A DNA stretch of 64,000 nt from Atriophallophorus winterbourni (GCA_013407085.1 JACCGJ010009902.1:78031-142030); one strand, 5' to 3'. Positions 32,701 to 42,889 are shown, counted from the stretch's first letter. Made by a program: numbers and translations. Notes: a model not told the origin generated them from the sequence alone.

Positions 32701-35700
32701 ACACGCTGCAGTACTCAGCATCACTAATAAAGAAAAAATATTTGTCAAGTTTATTTGTAAAGAATGAAACTTCAAGGGCATTCATCAACCGTATCAGTGT
32801 ATTCTGTTGGCGCCCAGTGTAATGCAGTACTGCAGAAGCCAAGCGATCCTACTTTTCATGTTCCCGGGATCATTGTGAAAATAATACGACGTTTCGTGAT
32901 TGCCTGTAAACACGGGCTAATGCAAACGCTGTGTATTCATTTATCGATGTTTATTCAAAGAAGCTAGAATGTTGTTAAATGCACTAAGGTAGAATGAAAA
33001 GACTATGTGCTTGTCAATTGTCCGTCCATATACTTGATCTCGGTGCACACAGTTCGCGAAGGACATTTGTTGAATTTTTATTGGTATCGAAGATCCCCTC
33101 ATTTCAACGGTTCGTCGTTTATTTAACTGCTTGATTGCTTGCTGTAAATTTAACCGAATCCACCCTTTCGCACATTTAAAGTGGTGGACCTGATCTTTCA
33201 TCCTCTTTGTTTATATAAGAAGTCAGAAGTCTGGATCCAGAAGAAGTCCCGCATAGTCAGAGAGTGCATCGATCGTACCGATAAATCTGTCTAGGCCTGG
33301 GCAACCTGACAGTATCTAAGCCCACGTGCAGTCTCTGACTGTGTGGCACTTTGCCTGGATCAGGCTTGTGTTTTCATACCATACCATACCGATAAATCGT
33401 TGAATGACCGTTTTCTCCTTTTCTATTTAGGCGTCGGGGCCGGAAAGCCGCTTTACCGGAATAGCTTTCATGCAATCACCTCTATCGTGTCAAACGAAGG
33501 CGTGCTTGCTGTATACACAGGGTTTGTACCTTTTTGTCAGTGTTGCTTTGCCGTAGACACGCTGTTCGTTGTCATCCCCACGAACATCATAGGTATCGCT
33601 TATTAATGTTCTTCACTGCGATCCGACATCATTGAATTTTATCAACCAAAAAGATTCAAACGATAGCTCAAAGCGGTATGGATTAGTGATTACGCATAAT
33701 TGGTTTTCGCCAGGCTCCGAATCTTGTGGCACATTGAACAGTTTTTGCCTAGCTGATTCCGTTCGATTTGACTCAGACGGGTGTTGTTCAATTCATTTTT
33801 TACATGCTCTTTATCCGCGCTTCGGACTTGTATAATATGCTTTAAGTTCAACGAAAAGTTTTGTCTTTTGGCTATGAATTTGCTACCATGACCACATGTC
33901 TGCACGAGTAGCACCACGCCAATATCTATTGTCTGGTGCGTAGGGGCAATCGTGTACGGGTGACTTTAAATTAGACTTGCCAACGGTAATGTGCCGCATT
34001 TGAAAGCACGCTGGAGTCTCACTACCATTCCCCCTTATATCTGTCTACGCCTGAGCAAGATGACAGTATCTTCGTTCACGCGTAGTCTATGACTGTGTGC
34101 TACTTTACCTGGGCCTGGTTTGTGATTTCATACATGTACGCGTTGTGATGTACGCCAGGGCAGTTCAATATGGAGAACTAGCTGTTGCCCATGCAGCAAG
34201 TGCTTCCTCTCCACAGCACCACCGGAACCAAAGGAACAGCTAGGCTGATACGTTTGGACAACGATGCCGTCGCAGCAGTTGGCAGGACGAAGTTGAATAC
34301 AACTTCGCACTGCCTAACGGGACTCCGGATTTTTCCTTGAGGTTGACTCCTGATGCCTTTCCCACTGCCACACGGCAGTGGAGGTTTGAGATAAGGCTTT
34401 TCCTTCCCCTAGGTGGATCGACTTCATGGACTTACGAGCTCCACCTGCCCGAAGCATGCTGGTTTTGTGGCGCCAGTCAGTCGCCTTCGCCCTTTCTCCT
34501 GTCAGTAGAAGCAGTTCCGCCGGGTCACACAGGACCACGCGTGCATCCCAGGAGCTGGACTTGGTTGTCAGAGGCTATATGAGACGCGTGCCATTGGAGC
34601 ATTTTTGGAATTGGGAGCTTATCCCCAAAGCCGCCTCGACCGTGACAACCTTGGAACCGATTTCATGCATACAAATTGATTTGTCACCGTTAGCCAACCG
34701 CATGCAGACACTCACTGGATTCTCGCTGTCATTTTCTTTTCTTAGAAATGTCAAAGTCTTTTGTCAAACTGACAGTATCTCGGTTCACGTGCTGTCTATG
34801 ATTGTCTGCTTCTTGGTTTTCAACTTTCTAAAGTGTTCCTTAATGATCGTTTTATTTTACAGATTAACTGCTGCTCTCTTGCGTCAAGCTACGTATGCAA
34901 CTTTTCGACTGGGAATCTATACTTCTTTGTTCGAGTATTTTTCCCATCGTGAGGGCAAAACTCCGAATTTCGTGACCAAACTGGGCTGTGCTGTCACGGC
35001 AGGTGTGGTCGGATCATTCATCGGGACCCCGTCGGAAGTCTGTTTGATCCGGATGACTTCGGATGGTCGGTACGTTGTGGTAACCAATCAGGTCGTTTAA
35101 AATTGTTTTAGTTTAATAGCCGAGCTGCTCTGGAAAACGTCCTAAGGTCATAATAGTATGTTTACTGACTCGTCCTTAGACAGTAGAATAATCCTGAGTT
35201 TCGGCTGAAGTCCGGCTAAAACACTAGATCTCAAAAGCACCGGATTGAAACCGAATTCCCCTACCTCTATCCATTGACCTTACTGATAACGCATTTAATG
35301 AAAGTGCCTGAAAGACACCGCTCAACATAGCGCAACGTTTCATAGACGCAGTAGATTCATTTTCACTATCAATGCGATAATTTTTGTATGTGGTTTGCTG
35401 CGTAACATCTGCTCACAACTTGCATCAATTTGCCTTCAGAAATTAGAACCTACAGCCAAGTCCTTACTGCATTTTGGAATCTGCCTGGCTCACTTTCACG
35501 TACTTGCTTTCCATGATGTGTGAAATTCCTGTAATGATTCATTTCTGAATGATTGTCGTAATATGTACTTTAATTCACTCGGTTATGTCCAGTCATGCAT
35601 GTTGTATCTGATTTTGCTTCCAGTCTCCCTGTCCACGAACGACGCAATTATACCAATGTTGTGAACGCATTGGTTCGTATATTTCGTGAAGAGGGCTTGA

Positions 35701-38700
35701 CAGCATTATGGAGAGTAAGCTGTCCGTTTAACATGCAATCGGTGTTCTATTCCCATAACGTGTTTCACTATGGCTTAACAGCCACTGTTCGTTTATTTAC
35801 ATAACCCTAATGCGTATAACATATTCCATCTCCTCAATCGAAACCGTTGTGACCGCCTGGCCTGGTCATCGAATGCCCATACGTCACCGGTAGTTTTACT
35901 CTACTTTGATTACTCTGAGATGCGCAACCGTGCAATACTTTAGTGCTGCGTACCTAATACTGTGATAAATTAATTTGCCGTGCATGCGGAAACGCTGAAG
36001 TCTCACTTCCTTTTCTATTTTCTTTTTTTTATCTGTCTAGACCTGCACAACCTGAAAGTTTCTCAACACTTTTATAATCTGTGGCTGCGCAGCTCTTTGT
36101 CTGGATCATGCATGTATGTGTATGAGAGCACAAGCTCAGCCTCAAACAAAGTGCTGCACAGTCAAAGATTGTGCGCAGGATGAGACACTATCAAGTTGCC
36201 CGGGCCCATGACAGATATGATACATGCATGCATACATACCTTTCTTCTTGCTACGCGTAGTGTCAGGTCTAGCTCCTGACACTCCAACGTGATTATCTGT
36301 CGATTTCTTCCCTGGTACACCTTAACACGTTTCAAATTCTGGTCTTTTTCAAGTGATTATGTCCTCGTTACAACCGTACCTCGAAGAGCCTAATTCTTAT
36401 CTCCTTCTAGGGTGCTGTTCCCACCATGGGTCGAGCCGCGGTGGTAAACGGTGCTCAACTGGCCACTTATTCTCAAGCGAAACAACAAATTCTCGAGTCT
36501 GGTAAGTATTATTTCCTACTGCAGTTATCCGTTTTGTTGCTTGTTTGTGAACGATTCTACTCTAGTTCATACTCCTCTGTGTTCCCACCGTTTTACCTTC
36601 AGATTTAGCGACCTGATGCGTATTTTCAATACATACAAGTTGGCTGTCGTGCAGATGCAACTGCATCGTTAGTTTTTCCATCTCTATTCATCTATGGTTG
36701 CCATTGGTCGGCATTCTGGTCCAACACAATGGACGCAGAGCCTTGACTAAATGCCATCGGAAGTGAGCTGACACCTCAGCGCCATTCTCGCTTTATTCCC
36801 CACTCCACGTGCAGGTTGCATTCCGTTTTTCTTGTTTTGCGCATCCGTGCAGTGGGTTTCATTCGATTTCCATTTTGCTACGCGGCACAATGAGCGGTAA
36901 ATGTATGAGCTCAAGCCTGAAATTCTTTCCTATTTTTCAAATCGCCGCCTCGATGGATTTGCACAAAGAACACTCGAATCTAAGACAATTTTAGAATACT
37001 TTTCTGGAAACTTGTGTTTTGGCAATGAATGCCTTCTGTTTAAAACCGTGGAATGTTTCCGGTGCAATGGGTTAGATAAATTCTAGTAGGGTATGTGTGA
37101 AATTCAGTGTTTCACTGATTCTACGTGATTTACATTTGTACGATTATCTCTTTCTTAGACAGCAACCCACCCTGTTACTGATAGCTGATGAAACGGCTAA
37201 CACATCTTGGAATTAAGGAATGTTCTCCTCATCACTCGGTTCATGCACAGTCAAGCTTAGCCTGTTGAACTGCTAGCTGGTGTCGGTTGTAGTCACAGGT
37301 ACGTACATATCTGCATATATCTACATATCTGTCTAGGCCTGGGCAACCTGACAGTATCTCAGCCCACGTGCAGTCTCTGACTGTGCGGCACTTTGCCTGG
37401 ATCAGGCTTGTGCTTCCATACATATCTGCACGACGGCTGCTGCCCAGTGAATTCCTTTAGGATTAGGCGTTCCACGGGGTGTTGTAATCAGTGTTTTAGC
37501 TCCACTAGATAGACAGCCTTCCCCGGGTGTCAAGTGTTTTCAGCTTCTCTCGCTTCACTTCTAATGAACGGTCATCAGTTGTGAGATCACCTTGCGCTTT
37601 TGCGGATAGCATGCATGCATCTCAATCGAACGATTAACCCAACTTCCGTTTGTGTACAATGTGACACCGTTACTCAGCCAACTTCTTCATTTAACAGGCT
37701 ACTTCAACGATGGCATTGGCGTCCACTTTATGGCTAGCATGTTCAGCGGCTTCATCACTTCGGTGTGTTCGTTGCCCGTGGATATTATCAAGACTCGTAT
37801 TCAAAACATGAAAACAACTGATGGAATTCCGGAGTATAAAAATATGGGGGTACGTTCTCTCTTTGGGTCCTGTGTTGTTCGTTGTACTCGCGTTTCTTGT
37901 CGTTGGTTGTTGTTACAAGTGTGTTGGATTAGTGTCCTGTGTTATTGAGAATACGAAGAATTACAGTGTCGGCAACATGTTGTTGATGGCCTCCTTCTGT
38001 CGGTGTCGACCATGAATGTTGATCATTAGCGCATGATGGTTTCATGCTCCGCAGCATTTAGAATTACAAAACAGTCCGATTCGGGAGTGGCAATCTCTCC
38101 CGCAGCGCTCACAGGATGGTGATTACTTGGTTGATCGGTGTCAGTTGCACGCCGGCGGCGTATCTGCTCCTCTCCGCTTGCAGACAACGCTTTACACAAG
38201 CCGTCCAAAGTGAGCGATCAAAGCAAGTTCTGTAAACTCGTATCGTCAAGTCGAAGAGATTTCGTGTCTCTTTGCAAACGTCTTTGTACCGCAAGTGCGG
38301 TCTGCCAGACTTCCTGATTTCAACTCACCATGAATTGGATCTTTTGGAATTAGTAAAGTTACACTTCTGTACACATGACCCAGCAAGCGTAGGCGGTGCT
38401 ATCTTAGTACAGTCACCATGCTCCGTTAGCTAGCTTTAAAAAGCACTTCACCATTCATTATTTTGTCCATCCAAGACATGTTTAAAATAAGGCGGGTGTT
38501 TCTTAAATAGAGAGCATTGAGCTTCCGTTCGTGTCTTGTGTGGATAATCCAGGTTGTGCTCCAGTACGTTGCAGCATTTAGTACGCACGCACTGAATACT
38601 ATCTTCTCTCATTTATAATCAACTTGCGGATGGCTCAGACACAACATTTCAATCCAGACAAAATGGAAGCTGCTATGTTAATTCGCTTATCAATCTCCGG

Positions 38701-41570
38701 GTCCAACATGAGTTTAGCCGCAATGGTTGACCCTGGATATGTATGAAAGCACAAGTCGGATCAAGGCAAGTGGCCGCACAGTCAAAGGACCCTGCACGGG
38801 GAGGAGATTACTGTCAGGTTGACCCAAGGCACTAGACCAGATATGAGGGGAGAAGCCAGAATAGAAATTGTAGTGAGACTCACAAAGAGTGTACTCGCAT
38901 GCAGCTCACTACCGTTGGCCAATCAATTAGCCGATGTTTAGCCGAAGCACAGAACGCTGCACGATTGCAAGTCGTGCCACATCCCTGGATATGTGAAATG
39001 ATGTACTGGTTCAAGCTGACAGTTTCCAATAGTGATGATGAGAGGCAATACAGTCCCTTGACCATGGACTTTGATTTTGCTCATGTTGATTGTCAGCCCA
39101 AAGTTTTTGCATGTCGATGAGAAACAGTCCATTAGCGACAGAAGCTGCCCTTGGGAGTGTACAATAATGGCTACATCGTCGGCAATCAGGTCACGGATTA
39201 GCACATCCCGTACCTTGATTTGTGCTATCAACCGGTTCAGGTTGAAAAGCTTGCCACCGCATCGCCTGTGTAGAGGAATACTTTCCTTGTGCGTCCTAAA
39301 AGCGTGCTTCGGCAGCAGAGCATAGAAAACACCGAACTGCGAATTTCAAAAGCTGCCTGAGCTGCAACCGTTAAAAATAGACTGAATATGAACAACGTGA
39401 TTTTCATAACAAGTGCTTGCCTTTTATATAAAAAATAGCGCCAAATTTACATCAGGCTGTGACGCAATTTCGTCGGCCCTTGTGTAGGTCTTAATTCTAC
39501 CAATTTTTCCTGGCCTAGCCCAACAATGGTGATTATTTTTTTTGAACTCTTGTCGATGCTACCCTTTATATAAAGGATTATATATGTGCCTTATTTATCA
39601 TCGCATCCTCAACACTTTCGCTCCGCAACCAGTTTCCAGCTGTCGTGTTTAAATGCACAACCACAAAGTAATTCCCCGTCAAGACCCTTATAAATGTTGT
39701 GCTGACAGCCCTTAGCACACACCATAACCGGTTTCTGGTTGTTTGCATTCATTAGTTCATTAGGTTCAGCTAGCGTTGTAACTAATGAAATAGTAAATAA
39801 ATTCATACTAGGTCGTGAGGTGTGTGTGTGTGTGATAGAAGTGCATGCAAATGGGCATTTTGTTTATGGTTATGGGTTTTACCCAATTTGCATTTGTATG
39901 GGCACATGTGATTGAACAGACAATCTTATCCAACAATGGCATGCAAGCCCAACTGGTCCAGCGCATGCAGATGCTGATCGTAGTGTCCCTAAATGATAAG
40001 TGCAAACAGCACGAAGCCGGTCGTGGGGTGTGTGCGATGGAGATGCATGCAAATGAGCAAATTTGTGCTCGGTTTATTTACCTTTTCTTCTACAAACGTT
40101 TTCTTATTGCGAACGAAAGTGTTTTTACTCACTGCTTTGATTTATTTTTTCGCTTCTAATCGCGCATCATGTTATGTACGTATCATACCATTATTCTCCC
40201 AATACGACTTATCTACCCATACCACCATTATACTTCAAAATCCTAAATCAATTAGAGAGGATTGAACTTTTTACGCTAAAATATGTAGAGTTGTGAGCGC
40301 TGATATATTGAGATGAACAGTTTACGCCCTTTGTCTAACTTCATAAGTCTTTGTCTAAGATAAAATAAGATTATTACTAGGCTTGAGTATGTAAACTTGT
40401 CATAGTTAAAGTGACCAGGTTACATGTCGGTGGCCTACGTAATCCGTTTTCTGAACTCTCTCCGACTGCTGGAAAGTTACAATGGTGTCAGACAGGTTGT
40501 AGCCTCCTTCGGTCGATGTCAACAATGATACACAGCTCAAGCAGCGTTTCATCCCCCGGGCGTAAACAATCTCTCTCAGCGTTCTCGCAGTATAGTCAAT
40601 CGGCGATATTTGCTCTCTGGACGGTGGATCTACCAGTAAGGACAGTCGAGAAAAGTATCGCTATTCCTCCTCCGTAAAGATGTGTATTCAACTGTGCGTT
40701 AAAAGCAAGTTCTTCCAGCGCGTTGGAGTCACTATCCGAAGCTTTCAATTAGCTGCGCCGTCAATGGAAACTGTGTTGCTCGTACCGAAAGAGACAGCAG
40801 CAACCACTGGACCACGTGGTACTTTAATGCATACGGTTCATGACTATCCGATTATACGAATGCGGCGGAGAAGAAAACTTTTCGCAGTGTGCCACCGTGA
40901 AAGCTGCCTTGAACTTGTTCATTGTCACTCGCGTTCCGACAGTTACGCTGGGAACGTGAACATCGGAAAAAACTGTTTACTTGAAAGGTTTCCAAACTGG
41001 ACATGGAATCTGCTGTTGAGCACCACGGTTTATTGTAAGAATTTTATCTAACGACGACCTTGTTTACTCGCAAGCTTTAATCGCTGGCAAGGCCACCTCT
41101 ATTCAGTGTGCCTTTACCCGATTGTCTGTAGATTCCACAGTTCTACAAGTTCCCCTTTCCCGTTCATTAAATGGAAATCATGTTTGGCAGTTAACTTGCG
41201 TCGCATTAAACAACCTATTGAACGCGCGCATGTTACTGATTTTCACCGTAACATCAACGAGACCTTTGATTTCGTGTTTGATTTTGCTACCCTCTTTCGA
41301 TCTGAGGTCAGGTGACATCTCACTTGTGTTTTCTTTCTAATTTCGTTTAACTTGGGTTCTTTTGATATTCGCTATTGTCTGTTCCAGGACGTCGTTAACA
41401 AAATAATCCAAAAAGAAGGTGTCTTCGCTCTTTGGAAGGGCTTTACGCCATACTTTCTCCGGTTGGGTCCGCACACCGTGCTGACCTTCATCTTTCTGGA
41501 ACAACTCAATCGAGCATACCGAGTCCTTGTCTTGGGTGATCATGGTGGAAAAGGCGGCAGCGGCTTCTAG
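29729..41570 (+). CDS. SLC25A11: Mitochondrial 2-oxoglutarate/malate carrier, eight exons
   Basis: Exons 29729-29793, 31914-31975, 33431-33521, 34863-35069, 35624-35714, 36411-36501, 37698-37849 and 41388-41570 join in phase to 313 codons plus TAG. The length is close to the 314 residues of the human protein. The inner-membrane antiporter exchanges 2-oxoglutarate for malate and serves the malate-aspartate shuttle. Three carrier repeats are seen: QPLDLVKTRM (residues 30-39), GTPSEVCLIRM (127-137) and LPVDIIKTRIQNM (228-240). The second signature lacks the basic sixth residue, as in other members of this subfamily. Family-specific blocks include LLRQATYATFRLGIYT and RLGPHTVLTFIFLEQ. All introns are GT-AG; the longest is about 3.5 kb. 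Introns are filled by SINE-w1, RTE and LINE-w3 debris. No break was found. Confidence 0.95.
29794..31913 (+). other. SLC25A11 intron 1 contents
   Basis: 30040-30110 is a minus-strand SINE-w1 3' fragment (CACAAGCCTGATCCAGAC). 30255-30625 is a decayed plus-strand RTE-w1a 3' end (GCATGACAGTGAAAGCCG). 31190-31316 is a minus-strand short SINE-w1 ending in a CCATACCATACC-type tail. The rest (29800-30035, 30630-31185 and 31320-31900) is anonymous. Confidence 0.75.
31914..31975 (+). CDS. SLC25A11: SLC25A11 exon 2
   Basis: Codons 22-42 plus one base: MSATVCVQPLDLVKTRMQMS. Holds the first carrier signature. Acceptor TTTACAG, donor GTAGGT. Confidence 0.93.
32073..32320 (+). repeat. SINE-w1 in intron 2, split by an RTE-w1b tail fragment
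   Basis: The SINE runs TATTGAACTGCACGCAG ... CTCATATC, then breaks at 32150-32226 for TGGCATTTTGTCTGGCTCC...ATGATGATCATGATGAT, the 3' end of an RTE-w1b-type element. It resumes with GTAGGCCTTGACAACCTGAC. The remaining intron DNA, 32330-33220, is anonymous. Confidence 0.75.
33225..33386. repeat. SINE-w1 pair in intron 2, plus copy with 12-bp duplication
   Basis: 33225-33270 is a minus-strand remnant (TGGATCCAGAAGAAGTCC). 33288-33386 is a 99-bp plus-strand copy starting TGTCTAGGCCTGG, with a CATACCA tail. TACCGATAAATC lies on both sides (33276-33287, 33387-33398). Only about 45 bases separate it from exon 3. Confidence 0.88.
33431..33521 (+). CDS. SLC25A11: SLC25A11 exon 3
   Basis: Codons 43-72 plus two bases: the matrix-loop segment from GVGAGKPLYRNSFHA to LAVYTG. 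Acceptor CTATTTAG, donor GTTTGT. Confidence 0.93.
33972..34135 (+). repeat. SINE-w1 in intron 3
   Basis: GACTTGCCAACGGTAATGTG to TTGTGATTTCATACAT. Its tail GATTTCATACAT (34124-34135) forms the left duplication of the REP3 insertion. Confidence 0.8.
34136..34668 (+). repeat. REP3, 533-bp insertion of unknown type
   Basis: A block more GC-rich than its surroundings, flanked by GATTTCATACAT and GATTTCATGCAT (34669-34680), one mismatch in 12. It begins GTACGCGTTGTGATGTACGC and ends GTGACAACCTTGGAACC. No terminal inverted repeats, poly-A, LTR or convincing coding frame was seen. A frame through its 3' half continues by chance into exon 4. Confidence 0.6.
34669..34805 (+). repeat. SINE-w1, diverged, before exon 4
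   Basis: AAATTGATTTGTCACCGTTAG, then CACTGGATTCTCGCTGTCAT and CTGACAGTATCTCGGTTCAC. The central GTCTAGGCC block is replaced by TTAGAAATGTC. Confidence 0.65.
34863..35069 (+). CDS. SLC25A11: SLC25A11 exon 4
   Basis: Codons 73-141 plus two bases: LTAALLRQATYATFR through the second repeat GTPSEVCLIRMTSDGR. Acceptor ATTTTACAG, donor GTACGT. Confidence 0.95.
35624..35714 (+). CDS. SLC25A11: SLC25A11 exon 5
   Basis: Codons 142-172: from LPVHERRNYTNV to REEGLTALWR. Acceptor TTGCTTCCAG, donor GTAAGC, ending in phase 0. Confidence 0.93.
35915..36228. repeat. Inverted pair of SINE-w1 copies in intron 5
   Basis: A plus-strand copy (35920-36112, GATGCGCAACCGTGCAATAC to TCTTTGTCTGGATCATGC) is followed at once by a minus-strand 3' part (36116-36228, GAGAGCACAAGCTCAGCC to GGGCCCATGACAGATATGA). 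The shared 100 or so bases could pair as a hairpin between exons 5 and 6. Confidence 0.75.
36411..36501 (+). CDS. SLC25A11: SLC25A11 exon 6
   Basis: Codons 173-202 plus one base: GAVPTMGRAAVVNGAQLATY then SQAKQQILES. Acceptor CTTCTAG, donor GTAAGT. Confidence 0.93.
36502..37697 (+). other. SLC25A11 intron 6 contents
   Basis: 37316-37418 is a 103-bp SINE-w1 copy. TACATATCTGCA flanks it at 37304-37315 and 37419-37430. The stretch 36510-37300 has no recognised feature. Confidence 0.8.
37698..37849 (+). CDS. SLC25A11: SLC25A11 exon 7
   Basis: Codons 203-253: from GYFNDGIGVHFMASMF through LPVDIIKTRIQNM to PEYKNMG, the third carrier signature. Acceptor TTTAACAG, donor GTACGT. Confidence 0.95.
38030..39325 (-). 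pseudogene. LINE-w3 RT C-terminal remnant in intron 7
   Basis: Minus-strand DNA collinear with 61495-62500: KVRDVLIRDL, SLMDCFSSTCKNFGLTI and GNCQLEPVHHFTYPG are readable at 39231-38993. After a SINE the nucleotide match continues to 38030 (CAGTTGCACGCCGGCGGCGT shared). Many stops. SINE-w1 at 38743-38992 interrupts it. Confidence 0.8.
38743..38992 (-). repeat. SINE-w1, full-length 250-bp copy with 12-bp duplication
   Basis: CCCTGGATATGT occurs on both sides (38731-38742, 38993-39004) within the LINE-w3 remnant, so both ends are defined. On the minus strand it starts GATGTGGCACGACTTGCAAT and ends CTTGTGCTTTCAT. This is the reference length for the family. Confidence 0.9.
39330..41387 (+). other. 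Rest of SLC25A11 intron 7
   Basis: Contains a (TG)n run near 39822-39833 and two related pieces around 39815-39870 and 40020-40080 (GTCGTGRGGTGTGTG, TGCATGCAAATG). Frames at 40411-41051 carry no recognised domain. No tRNA or other RNA was seen. Confidence 0.5.
41388..41570 (+). CDS. SLC25A11: SLC25A11 exon 8 and stop
   Basis: Codons 254-313 and TAG: DVVNKIIQKEGVFALWKG, FTPYFLRLGPHTVLTF and the C-terminal helix EQLNRAYRVL, with a Gly-rich end. Acceptor TGTTCCAG. Confidence 0.95.
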   Translation, partial: DVVNKIIQKEGVFALWKGFTPYFLRLGPHTVLTFIFLEQLNRAYRVLVLGDHGGKGGSGF

Positions 41571-41624
41571 ACCTAGTCTTGCATTGCTGTGAGTTTCCAT
41601 CTGTTTGTGTTTTGATAACTGAGT

Positions 41625-41630
41625 ATTAAA
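41625..41630 (+). promoter_or_regulatory. SLC25A11: Candidate poly(A) signal of SLC25A11
   Basis: ATTAAA lies 55 bases after the stop codon and is followed by a T/G-rich stretch (GTCTGTCTGTCTGTGG). It is the common variant of AATAAA. The assignment rests on position alone. Confidence 0.4.
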
Positions 41631-41934
41631 ATTAGTCTGTCTGTCTGTGGCAACTTTGGTTAAAACCAAAAGTTCATTTTACCGATAACGATGATCCACT
41701 CAATTTCTTTATTGAAGGGATTCCCGGTAGTTATTCGCGCCTTGTGTGTGCCTGCCTTCGAGCGTCTTGTATGCCTCGGAGCGGGTGATGATCAGACTGC
41801 GTTGCCATAAACCATTGAAGCTATCAGAATGTTTTAATGTTTACGTGAATAGCGAGTTCGCTGTCAACTTTCAGTTGCTCTAGCAACTACTTTTAAGGTT
41901 CCATCAGCGAACGAATCGCTTACAGCGGTTGCAT

Positions 41935-42150
41935 CTGTCCAATCGCGCGGATGCGTGCTTCTGTGCTGTGCAGCTAACGCCGTACTAAATTGATTCACCA
42001 CTGATCGCGAGCTGCACGCGAAAACACGGTCTATTCTCACTGTCATTTCTATTTTTATTCTCATATCTGTCTAGGCCAGTGCAACCGGCAGTGTCTTGAC
42101 CCACATGCGGCACTTTACCTGGATCAAACTTGTGATTTCATACATATGTG
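41935..42150 (+). repeat. SINE-w1
   Basis: GATGCGTGCTTCTGTGCTG, CTGATCGCGAGCTGCACGC, ATATCTGTCTAGGCC and a final TGTGATTTCATACATATG. A diverged, nearly full-length copy just 3' of SLC25A11. Confidence 0.78.
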
Positions 42151-42170
42151 CAAACTAGGTATTCATGTCA

Positions 42171-42475
42171 AAGTATTTGAATATATTCGAGACCGATCGG
42201 GAGTTCATAATCATGAAAATAGAGTTTGCAATGAATCGGTTATTGTAAGTTTTGGGTAACGAATTAGGGATGAACACAGCAATTAGGAGGTGTGATCAAT
42301 TATCTTGATCTCCCCTGTCTAGCTTAGAGAAATCAGGATTGGTCAAGAGAATGCCATTTAAACCTGAACACTGTTCGTATCGACACCCTTGGTCTGACGA
42401 AGCTTCTGTGTTCAGAAGCGAAACGTTACCCAAGACTTACTATAACCGATTCATTACAAACTCTATTTTCATGAA
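42171..42475. mobile_element. Fold-back element with hammerhead-like core
   Basis: 305 bp flanked by the 15-bp direct repeat TAGGTATTCATGTCA (42156-42170, 42476-42490). Arms 42211-42261 and 42424-42474 are inverted repeats, 48 of 51 matching. Between them, CTGACGA (42394-42400), a perfect 7-bp stem GCTTCTG/CAGAAGC (42402-42419) and GAAA (42420-42423) directly precede the right arm. This order matches a hammerhead ribozyme core with the arms as stem III. The expected U at the cleavage site is A (42262), and stem I is poor. It could derive from a Penelope-like element end. Confidence 0.65.
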
Positions 42476-42490
42476 TAGGTATTCATGTCA

Positions 42491-42885
42491 TTAGCCATTT
42501 GAGGTAGTCGACGACCAGCGTTCCCATGATGCATTCGTGGAAGGTGTTTGTCATCGTTTCTTTGTTTGGAATACATGATGCTACATCCTAACACTTGCCG
42601 GTGTTCAGTAGGTGATGTTACATTTCGCTTGATGGTCTCGCAATGTATTCGGTCGTCGCTGTCTGGGTACCATCGCTGTCACATCGGATACGTCACGCAA
42701 TTATCCGTGAACAGAACCTTTAGTACCGATGTCGAAAAACCAGTTATCATAGACTTTACCAGTTGGTTCATGTTTCATATAAAAAGTAATCGTATTCCTA
42801 ACTTGGTTTTATTTGCCACCTTTATCTCCGAATAATAGTGTTATGAGAGGTGACCAGACTCTGAGCTAGCTGAAACAGATGAAGA
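42491..42885. other. Anonymous DNA
   Basis: One 95-codon frame (42548-42835) without recognisable homology. No repeats seen. Confidence 0.35.
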
Positions 42886-42889
42886 CCTT

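Noticed and set aside
34426..35100. A 224-codon frame running into exon 4 of the carrier gene
   Set aside because: Its first two thirds come from REP3 and a SINE. Exon 4 has a clear acceptor at 34861-34862 and joins exon 3 in phase.
36241..36275. CTTGCTACGCGTAGTGT, identical to a piece of the LTR-w2 LTR, as a possible solo LTR
   Set aside because: Only about 17 bases match, centred on a palindrome. The flanking LTR sequence is absent.
40411..41051. Two consecutive frames in intron 7 that might be an extra exon or nested gene
   Set aside because: No homology, no convincing splice phase with the carrier exons, and exons 7 and 8 join perfectly without them.
42548..42835. A 95-codon frame between SLC25A11 and RTE relics
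   Set aside because: No domain, no splice support, in decayed repeat surroundings.
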